Source: an uncultured Bacteroidales bacterium
GTDB taxonomy: Bacteria > Bacteroidota > Bacteroidia > Bacteroidales > Muribaculaceae
Length of the DNA: 34,300 nt
Direction of reading: 5' to 3'
NCBI GenBank assembly: GCA_946412245.1
Contig: CAMKGM010000033.1
Span: 1 to 34,300 of the forward strand
In this document: positions 7,043-15,949 of the stretch, piece after piece
Numbering within the stretch: the first letter of the stretch is position 1
How the letters are laid out: each line of letters starts with the position of its first letter
The notes under the pieces: generated by a model
Databases searched by the model: none
What the model was told of the DNA's origin: nothing
What the model saw: only the letters and a program-made list of their open reading frames with translations
Program-made: the position numbers and the translations under genes

Positions 7043-10000
7043 TTAAAAGTTTACCTTATATGAGAAGCCCAACTCATCGAGCAGCTCCATCAGTTGCTTG
7101 TTAAGTGCAATGGTATAGGACGATTGCAAGTCAACATATGACGTTTGTTCATCATTTACAACTCTGAAGAAAAGCGCGCAGTTGTTCACCTCTGACTTCT
7201 TACCGACAGCACTCTTGAGCACTTGAATCGCCCCCAAGTCACTTTCATGCAATTGAATTCGAATGCGGTCAACGAGCTTGCCTTTCACATCGTTAAGAGA
7301 AATGATGTTGATAATGTCCATATTGATTTGATCATTATATCGGTTCTTCGAGAATTTTCCGGTGACCATAATGGGCGTTCCGACCAAGCCGAAATTTCTG
7401 AAACTTGTGAAGTTGGAGCGGAAGAGCATCAACTCATAACTGCCTGAATAATCTTCAATCGTGATTTTACCAAACTGCTGGTCGCCTTTTTTGGTGTATC
7501 GCTCTTCGTAGCCGGTAACGATACCGCCAAAACGGAACTCCGTGTCAAGTTCAGGAGATTTGTTCTTTAAATCGTCGAGTGAGATGTTACATCCATACTT
7601 TATCTCCATGAAGTATGGGTCAAGCGGATGGGCCGACAAATACATACCGACGAGCTCGCGTTCTCGACGCAGACGCTCCATATTGGGCCATTTCTCGGCT
7701 TTAGGGATGGCAGGTTTCTCAATGAGGGTATCCATTATGTCACCAAAGAGAGAGTTGCTTTGCTTCATTTTATCGTTCTGATAATTCTGACCATACCTAA
7801 CGAGGACTTCAGAGAACACCTCGTCACGCTTATTGGTAGACAAGAAATCTTCACGATTTATCTCCTCAAAGCAGTCAAATGCTCCGGCCAATGCGAAGGA
7901 CTCAAGTGCACGACGATTACAAGAGGACAAGTTCACACGCTCCACAAAGTCGTAGATATCCTTGAAGGGCCCGTTAGCATTGCGCTCGTCAATAATCGCA
8001 TCGACGGCATTTGCTCCGACTCCCTTGATGCCACCCAGCCCGAATCGGATGTCTCCTTGCTTGTTAGCACTGAATGACTTGGAACTCTCATTGATATCCG
8101 GACCCTTGACCTTGATGCCCATTGACTTACACTCGTCCATGAACTTTGAGAGTTTGTCCACATCGTTCAAGTTGCGGCTAAGCACCGCGGCCATGTATTC
8201 CGATGGATAATTGGCCTTGAGATACGCCGTCTGATAGGCAACCCAACTGTAGCATGTGGCATGGCTCTTGTTAAAAGCATAGGAGGCGAACTTTTTCCAG
8301 TCTTCCCAAATCTTGCTCAGCACCTTGCGGTCATGGCCATTCTTCTCACCACCTTCATAGAAGAGACCTTCAAGATGGTTCATCTTTTCAATCTGCTTCT
8401 TACCCATTGCTTTGCGCAATGTGTCGCTTTGGCCACGCGTAAATCCCGCAAGCTGGCGCGACAAGAGCATCACTTGCTCTTGATAGACGGTGATGCCATA
8501 AGTGTCTTTCAGATACTGCTCCATGCAGGGGATATCGTACACAATGGGCGTTTGGCCATGCTTGCGTGAGATGAATTGGGGAATGTAATCCATAGGTCCC
8601 GGACGATAGAGCGCATTCATTGCAATCAGGTCCTCGAAGGTACTTGGCTGCAGCTCAATCAGGTAACGCTGCATTCCCGGAGACTCAAACTGGAAGGTAC
8701 CGGTTGTCTTTCCCTCACAGTATAACTTATAGGTCGCGGCATCATCAAGCGGAATTGCCTCTATATCCAAATCAATGCCCTTGGTCAGCTTGATGTTTTC
8801 AAGAGCCTCCTTGATGATGGACAGGGTTTTTAAGCCCAAGAAGTCCATCTTGATGAGTCCCGTGGATTCAATCACACTGCCTTCATACTGTGTCACAATC
8901 AGTTTTGTTCCATCTTTGTCGGTGGCTGTGCTCACCGGCACTCTGTCGGTAATGTCGTCACGACCAATGATTACACCACATGCGTGAACGCCGGTGTTGC
9001 GCACATTGCCTTCAAGCTTCTCGGCATATCTGATGGTCTCACCCACACGCGGGTCTTCGTTGTTCAGTTCCTTGGCAAAATCGGGGAAAGCCTCAAGACA
9101 GTTCTTAATGCTGATTTTCATGCTCTTGCCGTTCTTTTGCGGCATTTCACCGGGTTTTGAGGGAATGAACTTGGCCAGACGGTTGCTCTCGGCCACCGAC
9201 AAATCTTCGACGCGCGCCACATCTTTGATGGCCATCTTAGCGGCCATGGTGCCATAGGTGATAATATGGGCCACTTTCTCGGCACCATATTTCTCGGTCA
9301 CATATTTTAATATGACAGCACGGCCATCATCGTCAAAGTCCACATCAATATCGGGCAAGGAGATGCGGTCAGGATTCAAGAAACGCTCAAACAGCAGGTC
9401 ATATTTGATAGGGTCAATCTTAGTGATACCCAAGCAATAAGCCACTGCCGATCCGGCGGCTGAACCTCGGCCCGGACCCACCGACACGCCAAGCGATGGT
9501 GCCACCCTAATGTAGTCCTGCACAATTAAGAAATAACCCGGAAAACCCATCTTCTTGATTGTGTCAAGCTCAAAGTCGAGTCGCTCCCGGTGCTCATCAT
9601 CCAAGTCCGGCCACACCTTCTTGGCTCCCTCATAAACCAGGTAGCGCAAGTAGTCGTCTTCGTTGTCAAATCCGTCGGGCAAGGGAAAATCGGGCAAAAT
9701 GGGCGCATGGTCAATGCTGTAGAACTCCACCTTGTCGAGAATCTCATTAGTGTTCTGCAAGGCTTCGGGCAAATCGCCAAACACCTCGTTCATCTCTTCT
9801 TGAGTCTTGAACCATTCCTGCTTGGTATAGCTCATGCCCGAATTCTCCTCGTTAATCTTTTTGCCCGTGTTCACACATATCAGTCGCTCATGGGCATCGG
9901 CATCGTCTTCGTTAGTGAAGTGCGAGTCGTTAGAACAAATGAACTTGATGCCTTCTTCGCGGGCTATCTTTAACAGTTCGGCATTCACTTCCTGCTGCTT

Positions 10001-10687
10001 GAAAAAGGTCTCGTGATTGGCACGCGGAACGGTTGCCTTGTGGCGCTGCAGTTCCAGATAGTAGTCCTCGCCAAACACACGCTTGAACCAGCGCACCACC
10101 TCTCGGGCACCATTCAGGTCGCCACGCATGATGTGTTGTGGCACTTCACCACCCAGACAAGCCGAGCAGCAAATGATGCCTTCGTTATATTTCTCGAGGT
10201 CGGCCTTGTCGGTTCGGGGATGCCAGTAGAAACCATCAATCCATGCACGCGAAACAATCTTGATAAGGTTCTTGTAGCCTTGATAATTCTTGGCAAGCAA
10301 TATCAGGTGATAGCCTTTGTCGTTCTTGTCCGATTGGTCTTCTTTGCTCTTTCTTGCGACATAGGCCTCACAGCCAAAGATGGGTTTGAAACGCGAGGCC
10401 TCGACCTGCGCTATCTCGTTTTCAAGCGACTCACGAGCAGCGGCATCGGCATCATCGCCAAGCTCCTTGAGTTGCTTTTTCAATTCTTTAATCTTTTTAT
10501 TCTTGTCGCCATTTATCTTCTCGGTATAGTCAAAGAACTCCTTGATGCCGAACATATTGCCGTGGTCGGTGAGCGCCACGCCACGCATGCCGTTATCTAT
10601 GGCCTTGTCAACGATGCTCTTGATGGTCGACTGGCCGTCAAGAATGGAATATTGCGAGTGTACGTGAAGGTGAACAAAGGGTATCAT
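7043..10687 (-). CDS. dnaE: DNA polymerase III subunit alpha
   Basis: This is the replicative polymerase catalytic subunit, 1214 residues long. Domains in order are: an N-terminal PHP domain (HLHVH at 6-10, TDHGNMFGIKEF at 40-51), the polymerase core with GPGRGSA (405-411) and the catalytic PDIDVDF (445-451), the fingers and thumb with YRPGPMDYIP and TYGITVYQEQVM, then a helix-hairpin-helix region and an OB-fold region near the C terminus (FRFGGIVTGYEERYTKKG). It is the DnaE1 type because the PHP domain leads and no exonuclease insert is present. The PHP domain contains a charged insert at about residues 57-98 that E. coli DnaE lacks. Upstream I see only a weak promoter candidate (TAACTTTA at 10739-10732, minus strand). 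trxA follows. Confidence 0.98.
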   Translation of the reverse strand: MIPFVHLHVHSQYSILDGQSTIKSIVDKAIDNGMRGVALTDHGNMFGIKEFFDYTEKINGDKNKKIKELKKQLKELGDDADAAARESLENEIAQVEASRFKPIFGCEAYVARKSKEDQSDKNDKGYHLILLAKNYQGYKNLIKIVSRAWIDGFYWHPRTDKADLEKYNEGIICCSACLGGEVPQHIMRGDLNGAREVVRWFKRVFGEDYYLELQRHKATVPRANHETFFKQQEVNAELLKIAREEGIKFICSNDSHFTNEDDADAHERLICVNTGKKINEENSGMSYTKQEWFKTQEEMNEVFGDLPEALQNTNEILDKVEFYSIDHAPILPDFPLPDGFDNEDDYLRYLVYEGAKKVWPDLDDEHRERLDFELDTIKKMGFPGYFLIVQDYIRVAPSLGVSVGPGRGSAAGSAVAYCLGITKIDPIKYDLLFERFLNPDRISLPDIDVDFDDDGRAVILKYVTEKYGAEKVAHIITYGTMAAKMAIKDVARVEDLSVAESNRLAKFIPSKPGEMPQKNGKSMKISIKNCLEAFPDFAKELNNEDPRVGETIRYAEKLEGNVRNTGVHACGVIIGRDDITDRVPVSTATDKDGTKLIVTQYEGSVIESTGLIKMDFLGLKTLSIIKEALENIKLTKGIDLDIEAIPLDDAATYKLYCEGKTTGTFQFESPGMQRYLIELQPSTFEDLIAMNALYRPGPMDYIPQFISRKHGQTPIVYDIPCMEQYLKDTYGITVYQEQVMLLSRQLAGFTRGQSDTLRKAMGKKQIEKMNHLEGLFYEGGEKNGHDRKVLSKIWEDWKKFASYAFNKSHATCYSWVAYQTAYLKANYPSEYMAAVLSRNLNDVDKLSKFMDECKSMGIKVKGPDINESSKSFSANKQGDIRFGLGGIKGVGANAVDAIIDERNANGPFKDIYDFVERVNLSSCNRRALESFALAGAFDCFEEINREDFLSTNKRDEVFSEVLVRYGQNYQNDKMKQSNSLFGDIMDTLIEKPAIPKAEKWPNMERLRRERELVGMYLSAHPLDPYFMEIKYGCNISLDDLKNKSPELDTEFRFGGIVTGYEERYTKKGDQQFGKITIEDYSGSYELMLFRSNFTSFRNFGLVGTPIMVTGKFSKNRYNDQINMDIINIISLNDVKGKLVDRIRIQLHESDLGAIQVLKSAVGKKSEVNNCALFFRVVNDEQTSYVDLQSSYTIALNKQLMELLDELGFSYKVNF

Positions 10688-10800
10688 ATATTATCTTTCT
10701 TATTAACGATTGAGGGTTTCGGTTTGGTGTGTAAAGTTACGACAAATCTCACAGATTGGCTCAGATTTTTCAGGGAAGTTATTAACAATATTGTTTTTTT

Positions 10801-10838
10801 AAACAAGAAAGGCACTGCCGTCGCAACGCGGCAATGCC
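10801..10838 (-). terminator. Terminator of the polysaccharide operon
   Basis: On the minus strand a 10-bp stem (10838-10829 with 10820-10811, one U-G pair, eight-base loop) is followed by TTTCTTGTTT (10810-10801). It lies 27 bases past the stop of the last operon gene and separates the polysaccharide cluster from dnaE. Confidence 0.82.
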
Positions 10839-10865
10839 CCTGTTCGCTTTTTGGGAAACTTAATT

Positions 10866-11393
10866 TTATCTGTATCTAATAATCTTGGCGGGATTTCCAC
10901 CCACAATCGCATAGTCTGGCACATCATGTGTCACAACTGATCCGGCCCCAATAATGGCACCATTGCCTATTCGCTTACATCCTGCTAAAACCGTGACATT
11001 GAAGCCTACCCAAACATTATTGCCAATCTCCAACGAAGTTTTGCCAATATTTCCTTGTTGGCCGATGGGGGTGTTTCTATCTTCAAATTTATGTCCACCA
11101 CCCATTATCAGCATATTTGCGCTCAGCATACAGTAATTTCCAACCTTCAACGAGGAATTGCGCAGCTGAAAACCACTTCGCACACCCACATAATCTCCCA
11201 TGTTCACTTCATTAAAACCAAAAAATGCCCTACGATCAACATGGCCACCTTTACCAAACGAGTTCAACATCCGCCTCGCTAAAAATGTGCGAATCCAGGT
11301 CGAAATGTTGCCAAACACAGGATTTTCCTTTTTAGGCAAATAAAATGCAAAAGAATAATATACGAAATAAGCAATCTTTCTTGAAAACTTCAT
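10866..11393 (-). CDS. Left-handed beta-helix acyltransferase (last gene of the polysaccharide operon)
   Basis: This 175-residue protein belongs to the hexapeptide-repeat O-acetyltransferases (LbetaH fold, maltose-acetyltransferase/WcaF-like). The repeats run from about residue 70 to the end, with [32 protein letters not shown] and the family ending [15 protein letters not shown] chose the ATG at 11393 because it falls 20 bases after the stop of the upstream gene, whereas the longer open frame would run well into that gene. The N-terminal [11 protein letters not shown] may form an amphipathic or membrane-touching helix. It probably acetylates a sugar of the exopolysaccharide in the cytoplasm. 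The donor and acceptor cannot be read from sequence. Confidence 0.9.
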   Translation of the reverse strand: MKFSRKIAYFVYYSFAFYLPKKENPVFGNISTWIRTFLARRMLNSFGKGGHVDRRAFFGFNEVNMGDYVGVRSGFQLRNSSLKVGNYCMLSANMLIMGGGHKFEDRNTPIGQQGNIGKTSLEIGNNVWVGFNVTVLAGCKRIGNGAIIGAGSVVTHDVPDYAIVGGNPAKIIRYR

Positions 11394-11413
11394 AAGATTA
11401 ACTTTTGATGGTT

Positions 11414-12118
11414 TTACAATTTCTTCGTTGCGAGCCACCAAGCATATTTCACAAGGTGAATTTGACGCTTGATGCGTTTGGGCTGTTTCACCAGTCGATA
11501 GGCGAATTCCAAATTGTGATCGACCCACCACTTGGGCGCACGGAGCACATGACCTGTATACACATCGAAACTGCCACCAAGCCCTTGATAGATGGCATCA
11601 CCATGTAATTTCTGCATCTGTTCCATGAGCAGTTCCTGTTTGGGAGAGCCCATGGCCACAAACACCACGTCAGGTTTCTTCTGTGCAATCTCATCCAGTA
11701 ATGCCTGCTTTTCATCATCGCTCTTGATATATCCGTTGCGATAGCCCGCTATCTTAATATCAGGATAATCACCCTTCAGTTTTGCGACAGTCTCGTCTAT
11801 CACCTCCTGCTTGCCACCAACCAAGTAGAAAGATTTCTCAGCATGAAGATGCTCAACAATTTTCAGCCACAACTCGCAACCGGGTATCTTGCAAGCATTT
11901 TTATAGCCTTTCTGTTGCAGAGCCTTCATAGCACCCATACCGTCGCAATAGCCAATGTTGCGGTTTATCAGTGCACGGGTCTCGTCGGTGGCATGCAAGA
12001 TTTTTTCAGCGTTAATTGCCACCAAAATTCCTTTATGCGTGTCAACGTATTGAATCAACTCAGTCACTGACTCAAAGGGCATCACGCCCACCCCGTTAAG
12101 CATCACTTTCTCTTTCAT
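11414..12118 (-). CDS. WecG/TagA/CpsF-family glycosyltransferase
   Basis: The 234-residue protein has the GT26 family hallmarks: [10 protein letters not shown] (35-43), YCDGMGAM (57-64), where the Asp matches the proposed catalytic base of Tag[10 protein letters not shown] (154-162) and [18 protein letters not shown] (181-198). GT26 enzymes transfer ManNAc (TagA) or ManNAcA (WecG) to GlcNAc on an undecaprenyl carrier at the membrane face. With a WecC-type dehydrogenase in the same operon, UDP-ManNAcA is the likely donor here. A GTG lies two codons upstream at 12124, but the ATG at 12118 is preferred. The C-terminal basic and aromatic segment ([16 protein letters not shown]) fits membrane association. 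Confidence 0.92.
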   Translation of the reverse strand: MKEKVMLNGVGVMPFESVTELIQYVDTHKGILVAINAEKILHATDETRALINRNIGYCDGMGAMKALQQKGYKNACKIPGCELWLKIVEHLHAEKSFYLVGGKQEVIDETVAKLKGDYPDIKIAGYRNGYIKSDDEKQALLDEIAQKKPDVVFVAMGSPKQELLMEQMQKLHGDAIYQGLGGSFDVYTGHVLRAPKWWVDHNLEFAYRLVKQPKRIKRQIHLVKYAWWLATKKL

Positions 12119-12226
12119 AATCACTTAGTTTTTCATGAAACTCAATCAGATTTAAAAACTTGCAATGAATTACTGCAATACCATCAAATAGTCCGTATTT
12201 GCTTGATATAAATCGCCGGGTTGAGT

Positions 12227-13138
12227 TTATTCCCAACGTTGAGGCAGGCGTGGTGCCAACGAGAGGTCAATCAAATCGCCAAGCATAAGATGTGTTTCAT
12301 CCTTATAGTCGCCATCCATCCCTGGAGTGAATGTCATCTCACCAAATATCACCTTGCCGTCAATATTATATAAATCCACTCTCACAAAGGGGAATCCTAC
12401 CGATAAAGCCTTGGCAACCTCTATCATCTTGTCAAAGTTTTTGGGTTTAGGTAACTCTGTGAGTTTCAGGTTAGGATTGTTCTCGTTAAACAATTCGGGA
12501 TGAGACTTCCAGTCCATATCATAGAGATTGCGGTCGGCCAAATGTGTCCCTTCTCGACGATTGGCAAACATACTCACGAACCGTGGCACACCATTAAAGC
12601 AATAGAATTTATAATCAGTTAACGACACTGTGGGATCACCATCTTGAATCAGCAACTTTTCAGCAATAATGCAGGGAGTAATGAGCATGTAATGCGGCTG
12701 ACCGGTGAGATTTCCCAAGCGTAACTTGAGCCAACGATCAAGCTTGCGGTTGGTTTCTTCTATGTTCAACTTTGACTTGTCGCGTACAATCACATTTGAG
12801 GCACATCCATTATTGGTTTTCAGAATAAACTGCTCAGGCAGATTTGCATAATCTATTTCTGCTGTCGTATTGTAAACGCCATAAAGTTCATTAAGTATGT
12901 CCTCGCCCCACATTTGTTTCACATAGTCGCGTACCGCATATTTATCGGCTAGCCGCCCCCACTTGCTCATATCGCAATTACAAACCATCCAAAAGATTTT
13001 TTCGTACCATGTCTTTGGATTCTTTAAATCGGGGAAACGATGGTAGTTATTATAATAACGGGCACGAATAACCGACTTCTTGAAACGTCCAATCAACTTG
13101 TTCAAAGGATTGGCCATGTGGTAATATTTCTCGTTCAT
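12227..13138 (-). CDS. TupA-like ATP-grasp family protein
   Basis: This 303-residue protein matches the ATPgrasp_TupA group: NPKTWYEKIFW near the N terminus, ADKYAVRDYV, EQFILKTNNGCASN (the ATP-binding Lys region), IIAEKLLI, DYKFYCFNG, and the metal-binding end RVDLYNIDGKVIFGEMTFTPG. ATP-grasp enzymes form amide or similar bonds through an acyl phosphate. TupA itself is linked to teichuronopeptide, a uronic acid and amino acid polymer. The neighbouring opine-dehydrogenase-family gene and the UDP-ManNAcA dehydrogenase suggest that this enzyme couples an amino compound to a uronic acid of the polysaccharide. Family assignment is strong; the substrate is inferred. About 108 bases separate it from the WecG-type gene. 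Confidence 0.87.
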   Translation of the reverse strand: MNEKYYHMANPLNKLIGRFKKSVIRARYYNNYHRFPDLKNPKTWYEKIFWMVCNCDMSKWGRLADKYAVRDYVKQMWGEDILNELYGVYNTTAEIDYANLPEQFILKTNNGCASNVIVRDKSKLNIEETNRKLDRWLKLRLGNLTGQPHYMLITPCIIAEKLLIQDGDPTVSLTDYKFYCFNGVPRFVSMFANRREGTHLADRNLYDMDWKSHPELFNENNPNLKLTELPKPKNFDKMIEVAKALSVGFPFVRVDLYNIDGKVIFGEMTFTPGMDGDYKDETHLMLGDLIDLSLAPRLPQRWE

Positions 13139-13174
13139 AATGCTACAATTTATTTACTGAAATTTTGATTAAAA

Positions 13175-14377
13175 TTAATCGACGCAATCTTTGATTGAGT
13201 TGAAACCATACACGCTTGGTATGCCACATTTAAAAGGCGCAGATAAGTCTTTACTATCAAGTAGCAAATTATTATCACTATCTATAAAATGTTCTCCACG
13301 GACAAGTTGAGCCCATTGAAGAATATCATCGATTGTAGGAGTCTTGATGCCCAATTGCTCAGCCATCCATTTGGCTATCATGTTGCCATAGTAAATGTCA
13401 TCCAAGAAGAACCGATGGTTTCTGTCCAACTCCCACAATCCATCGTTGTTTTCCACAACTGGCGTTCCGATTGAAACTAATGTCTGAGAGTTAACAAACG
13501 ACTCTTTCACATCAGTGTTATGCGATTGATAAGAGAATCGCTCCAATGCCAAGTAATCGAGCATATAGCTAAAGTCTTTCTCGGGACAGAGTCTCATAAT
13601 AGCATTTCTGATACAGGTGTAATCGGCATCGAGGTCAGCCAATAGCTGTGCCGACACATCATCATAGTCGCGATAAAACCACGGAACGTCTTCTTTATTT
13701 TTCCACGTTGGCCCATTGACTTTATAGAGTCCCAGGCAACGTGAAGTGTGTATGATTTGATTATCAACCGACAATGTCAATGAGATGAAGTTATCACTTT
13801 GAACAACTTGGCCCTTTCCAAACCACTTGAAACATATTTTTTCAAGCAATTCTTCGTTCACCTGATTGAAATAATGATTGGGATAAACGGCCGCATAATT
13901 GACACTCTTACACCCGTACGTCACTCCTTTATGTCCATATTCAATGATTCGGCAAATCCACGGAATTAACCCAAAAGCAAAAGTCACCAAATTGTTGAGG
14001 TGAAACTCTTTTTTAATCTCATCAACCATCCAGTTCCATCCACCTTGGCCATAAATTGTACCTACGAAAACTGTCTTGTTTTGATTCAGATACGGGGCGA
14101 TTTCATGCAATGCCACTCTGTACTTGTGAACCGGCATACAGAACACCACATAGTCGGCATCAGTGAACAACTCGGCCGGATTATTTGATGCTTTTTTTAT
14201 ACTGCCGTCATAATAGCCAAGCACTTTTCCTGAAGGATCATGCCATTCAAGCTCTATATTTGAGGCCCATTGTTGTGGACGTGACGTATAAATTGAGACC
14301 TCAAAACCGGAATTATTTAATAGGGGTATCAACGTGTGAGCACTACTGCCCCCCCCACATACAACTAGTTTCTTCAT
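13175..14377 (-). CDS. Octopine/opine dehydrogenase family protein
   Basis: The 400-residue protein has an N-terminal NAD(P)-binding Rossmann loop, VVCGGGSSAHTL (5-16), and a C-terminal octopine-dehydrogenase domain. His210 (in DNQIIHTSRCLG), Arg322 and Asp327 (in HRFFLDDIYYG) keep the same relative spacing as the catalytic His212, Arg324 and Asp329 that I recall for scallop octopine dehydrogenase. Such enzymes reductively condense an alpha-keto acid with an amino acid. The placement between a TupA-type ATP-grasp gene and an acyltransferase inside a polysaccharide operon implies the product is a surface-polymer substituent and not a fermentation end product. Codons 8-10 are GGG GGG GGC, giving a G8 tract that could slip. 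Family assignment is good; the substrates are unknown. Confidence 0.87.
   Translation of the reverse strand: MKKLVVCGGGSSAHTLIPLLNNSGFEVSIYTSRPQQWASNIELEWHDPSGKVLGYYDGSIKKASNNPAELFTDADYVVFCMPVHKYRVALHEIAPYLNQNKTVFVGTIYGQGGWNWMVDEIKKEFHLNNLVTFAFGLIPWICRIIEYGHKGVTYGCKSVNYAAVYPNHYFNQVNEELLEKICFKWFGKGQVVQSDNFISLTLSVDNQIIHTSRCLGLYKVNGPTWKNKEDVPWFYRDYDDVSAQLLADLDADYTCIRNAIMRLCPEKDFSYMLDYLALERFSYQSHNTDVKESFVNSQTLVSIGTPVVENNDGLWELDRNHRFFLDDIYYGNMIAKWMAEQLGIKTPTIDDILQWAQLVRGEHFIDSDNNLLLDSKDLSAPFKCGIPSVYGFNSIKDCVD
14349..14356 (-). repeat. G8 homopolymer at the start of the opine dehydrogenase gene
   Basis: Eight consecutive C residues on the plus strand (G8 on the coding strand) encode the glycines of the Rossmann loop, 21 bases after the ATG. 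Loss or gain of one base would frameshift the gene near its start. Confidence 0.85.
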
Positions 14378-14418
14378 TATAGTACTATCGTTTTGAAAAT
14401 ATTGTATTATAGATTGAT

Positions 14419-14868
14419 TTAATTGTCATTGGTTTGCGTATCGTCTTTAACCAGATGTCCAAATCGGCCGGTTTTGATACCTGTTTTTATTATTTTTGCA
14501 GGATTGCCTGCCACGATACAATGACTCGGTACATCTTTTGTCACCACAGCACCGGCACCCACTATCACTTCGTCGCCAATAGTGACGCCTGGCATAATAA
14601 TGGCATTCACACCGATAAAGCAACGCTTACCAATCTTTGTGTTAAGCCTGCCGGTGAGGCGTGCAAAGTCATGAGCCAAAACTGTGACTCCTGATGCCAA
14701 ATAGCTCTCATCGTCAATAAAAATGCCTTTGGGGGCTGCCTTATCTAAATAAACCCGCCACGAAACCCTGGCGGTTTTTGAAATATGCATTCCCTTGACA
14801 CGACGAAGGTAAGCACCACGCAGGTCAACAATCACACCGCGAATTCGTGTTCTCAACTGTAATCTCAT
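14419..14868 (-). CDS. Hexapeptide-repeat acyltransferase
   Basis: The 149-residue protein is a short LbetaH acyltransferase of the serine-acetyltransferase/WcaF-like group. The motifs are [52 protein letters not shown] and [10 protein letters not shown]. It should acetylate a sugar precursor or repeat unit using acetyl-CoA in the cytoplasm. The N terminus is arginine-rich and has no signal. It lies ten bases after the GT4 gene and 41 bases before the opine dehydrogenase gene. With the gene at 10866-11393 the operon has two acyltransferases, which fits a polymer carrying more than one acyl group. The exact target is unknown. Confidence 0.89.
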   Translation of the reverse strand: MRLQLRTRIRGVIVDLRGAYLRRVKGMHISKTARVSWRVYLDKAAPKGIFIDDESYLASGVTVLAHDFARLTGRLNTKIGKRCFIGVNAIIMPGVTIGDEVIVGAGAVVTKDVPSHCIVAGNPAKIIKTGIKTGRFGHLVKDDTQTNDN

Positions 14869-14878
14869 AGTGTGCGAT

Positions 14879-15949
14879 TTATTTCAGTAACTCCGAATAT
14901 ATTTCTGTTAGTTTATTTGAAACTGAGCTCGGAAAATACTTGTTAACTCTTTCGAAAGATTGCTCGCCCATAGACTTAACAAGCATTTTGTCATCAATCA
15001 AGCAATTAATTCTTTTTATAAACTCACTGCCATTGCCCGGCTCAACCAAGAATCCATTAACTCCGTCACTAATAACCGATGGGATGCCCCCTACCGGTGT
15101 TGAGATAACAGGCAGTCGGTAAGACATGGCCTCAAGTATTGAAATCGGTAAGCCTTCAGTATAAGATGGCAAGACAAGCGCATCGCTGAGGCACAAGAGA
15201 TTATGTTTGGCTTCACTGTCAACCCACCCCTCATATTTAACAATATCTTGCAAACCCTTATCATATATTTCATTCTTGAGTCGTGACACCATTCCATTAC
15301 CTGCTATGTGAAACTGAAGTATTCCATGCAATTGCTCTTCGTTGTCGCCAATTGCTTGCAAGAGGTCAAAAACACCTTTTTCTTCATTTATCAAGCCTAA
15401 GAACAAGAGGTGAAATTTCTTATCGTTTTGTTTCTTCTCAAAAGATTGTGGCTCAGGAATCACATTAGGGACGACTGAAACATTGTCACATTGCAGGTCA
15501 TTTTGAAACCAATCTTGCCACTCATCTGACAATACAACAATTCTATCACACTTATTCAGTGCTTTCTTTACATAAGTTTCGTTCCCGCTACTATAATATG
15601 TCTTAAAACCACCACCATGAATGTGCATGATAATCTTCTTGTTAAATAATCGGGCAATGCTCACAAACCAAGAAGAGCGCTTGAAACTGAAATTAGAAGC
15701 CGTGTGAATGTGAATAATCTTAACTTGTCTTTTGAAAGTAAGAGTTATAACAAATTGAAGTAATGAAGCAATTAACCTGTATATTTTCTTTAAGCGATTC
15801 CCATCACAAGAGTTTGCAATAAAACGAAACTCATTTTCAGGAAAAATGTATTTGCTATAATTGTATATAGTTTGAGCTATCCCACCTTTTGGCGGTAAAT
15901 ACTCGGGGCCTATAGTTACAATCGCATTTGCAGTTCTTAAAGGTATCAT
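14879..15949 (-). CDS. Glycosyltransferase family 4
   Basis: This 356-residue protein has the GT-B fold of family GT4. The N-terminal donor/acceptor half opens with a glycine-rich [14 protein letters not shown] segment, and [10 protein letters not shown] follows. The C-terminal half has [17 protein letters not shown] and the [11 protein letters not shown] (from about residue 265) that carries the E-x7-E motif of retaining GT4 enzymes. It probably adds one sugar of the repeat unit at the cytoplasmic membrane face. Its ATG directly abuts the stop codon of the preceding polymerase-like gene, so translation is probably coupled. The sugar specificity cannot be read from sequence. Confidence 0.93.
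   Translation of the reverse strand: MIPLRTANAIVTIGPEYLPPKGGIAQTIYNYSKYIFPENEFRFIANSCDGNRLKKIYRLIASLLQFVITLTFKRQVKIIHIHTASNFSFKRSSWFVSIARLFNKKIIMHIHGGGFKTYYSSGNETYVKKALNKCDRIVVLSDEWQDWFQNDLQCDNVSVVPNVIPEPQSFEKKQNDKKFHLLFLGLINEEKGVFDLLQAIGDNEEQLHGILQFHIAGNGMVSRLKNEIYDKGLQDIVKYEGWVDSEAKHNLLCLSDALVLPSYTEGLPISILEAMSYRLPVISTPVGGIPSVISDGVNGFLVEPGNGSEFIKRINCLIDDKMLVKSMGEQSFERVNKYFPSSVSNKLTEIYSELLK

Noticed and set aside
10013-10879. Plus-strand open frame of 288 codons opposite the dnaE start
   Set aside because: It is antisense to the conserved PHP domain of dnaE and shows no recognisable family.
11394-11531. N-terminal extension of the last acyltransferase
   Set aside because: The open frame continues into the upstream WecG-type gene, but the extension has no acyltransferase similarity. 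The ATG at 11393 follows that gene's stop by 20 bases.
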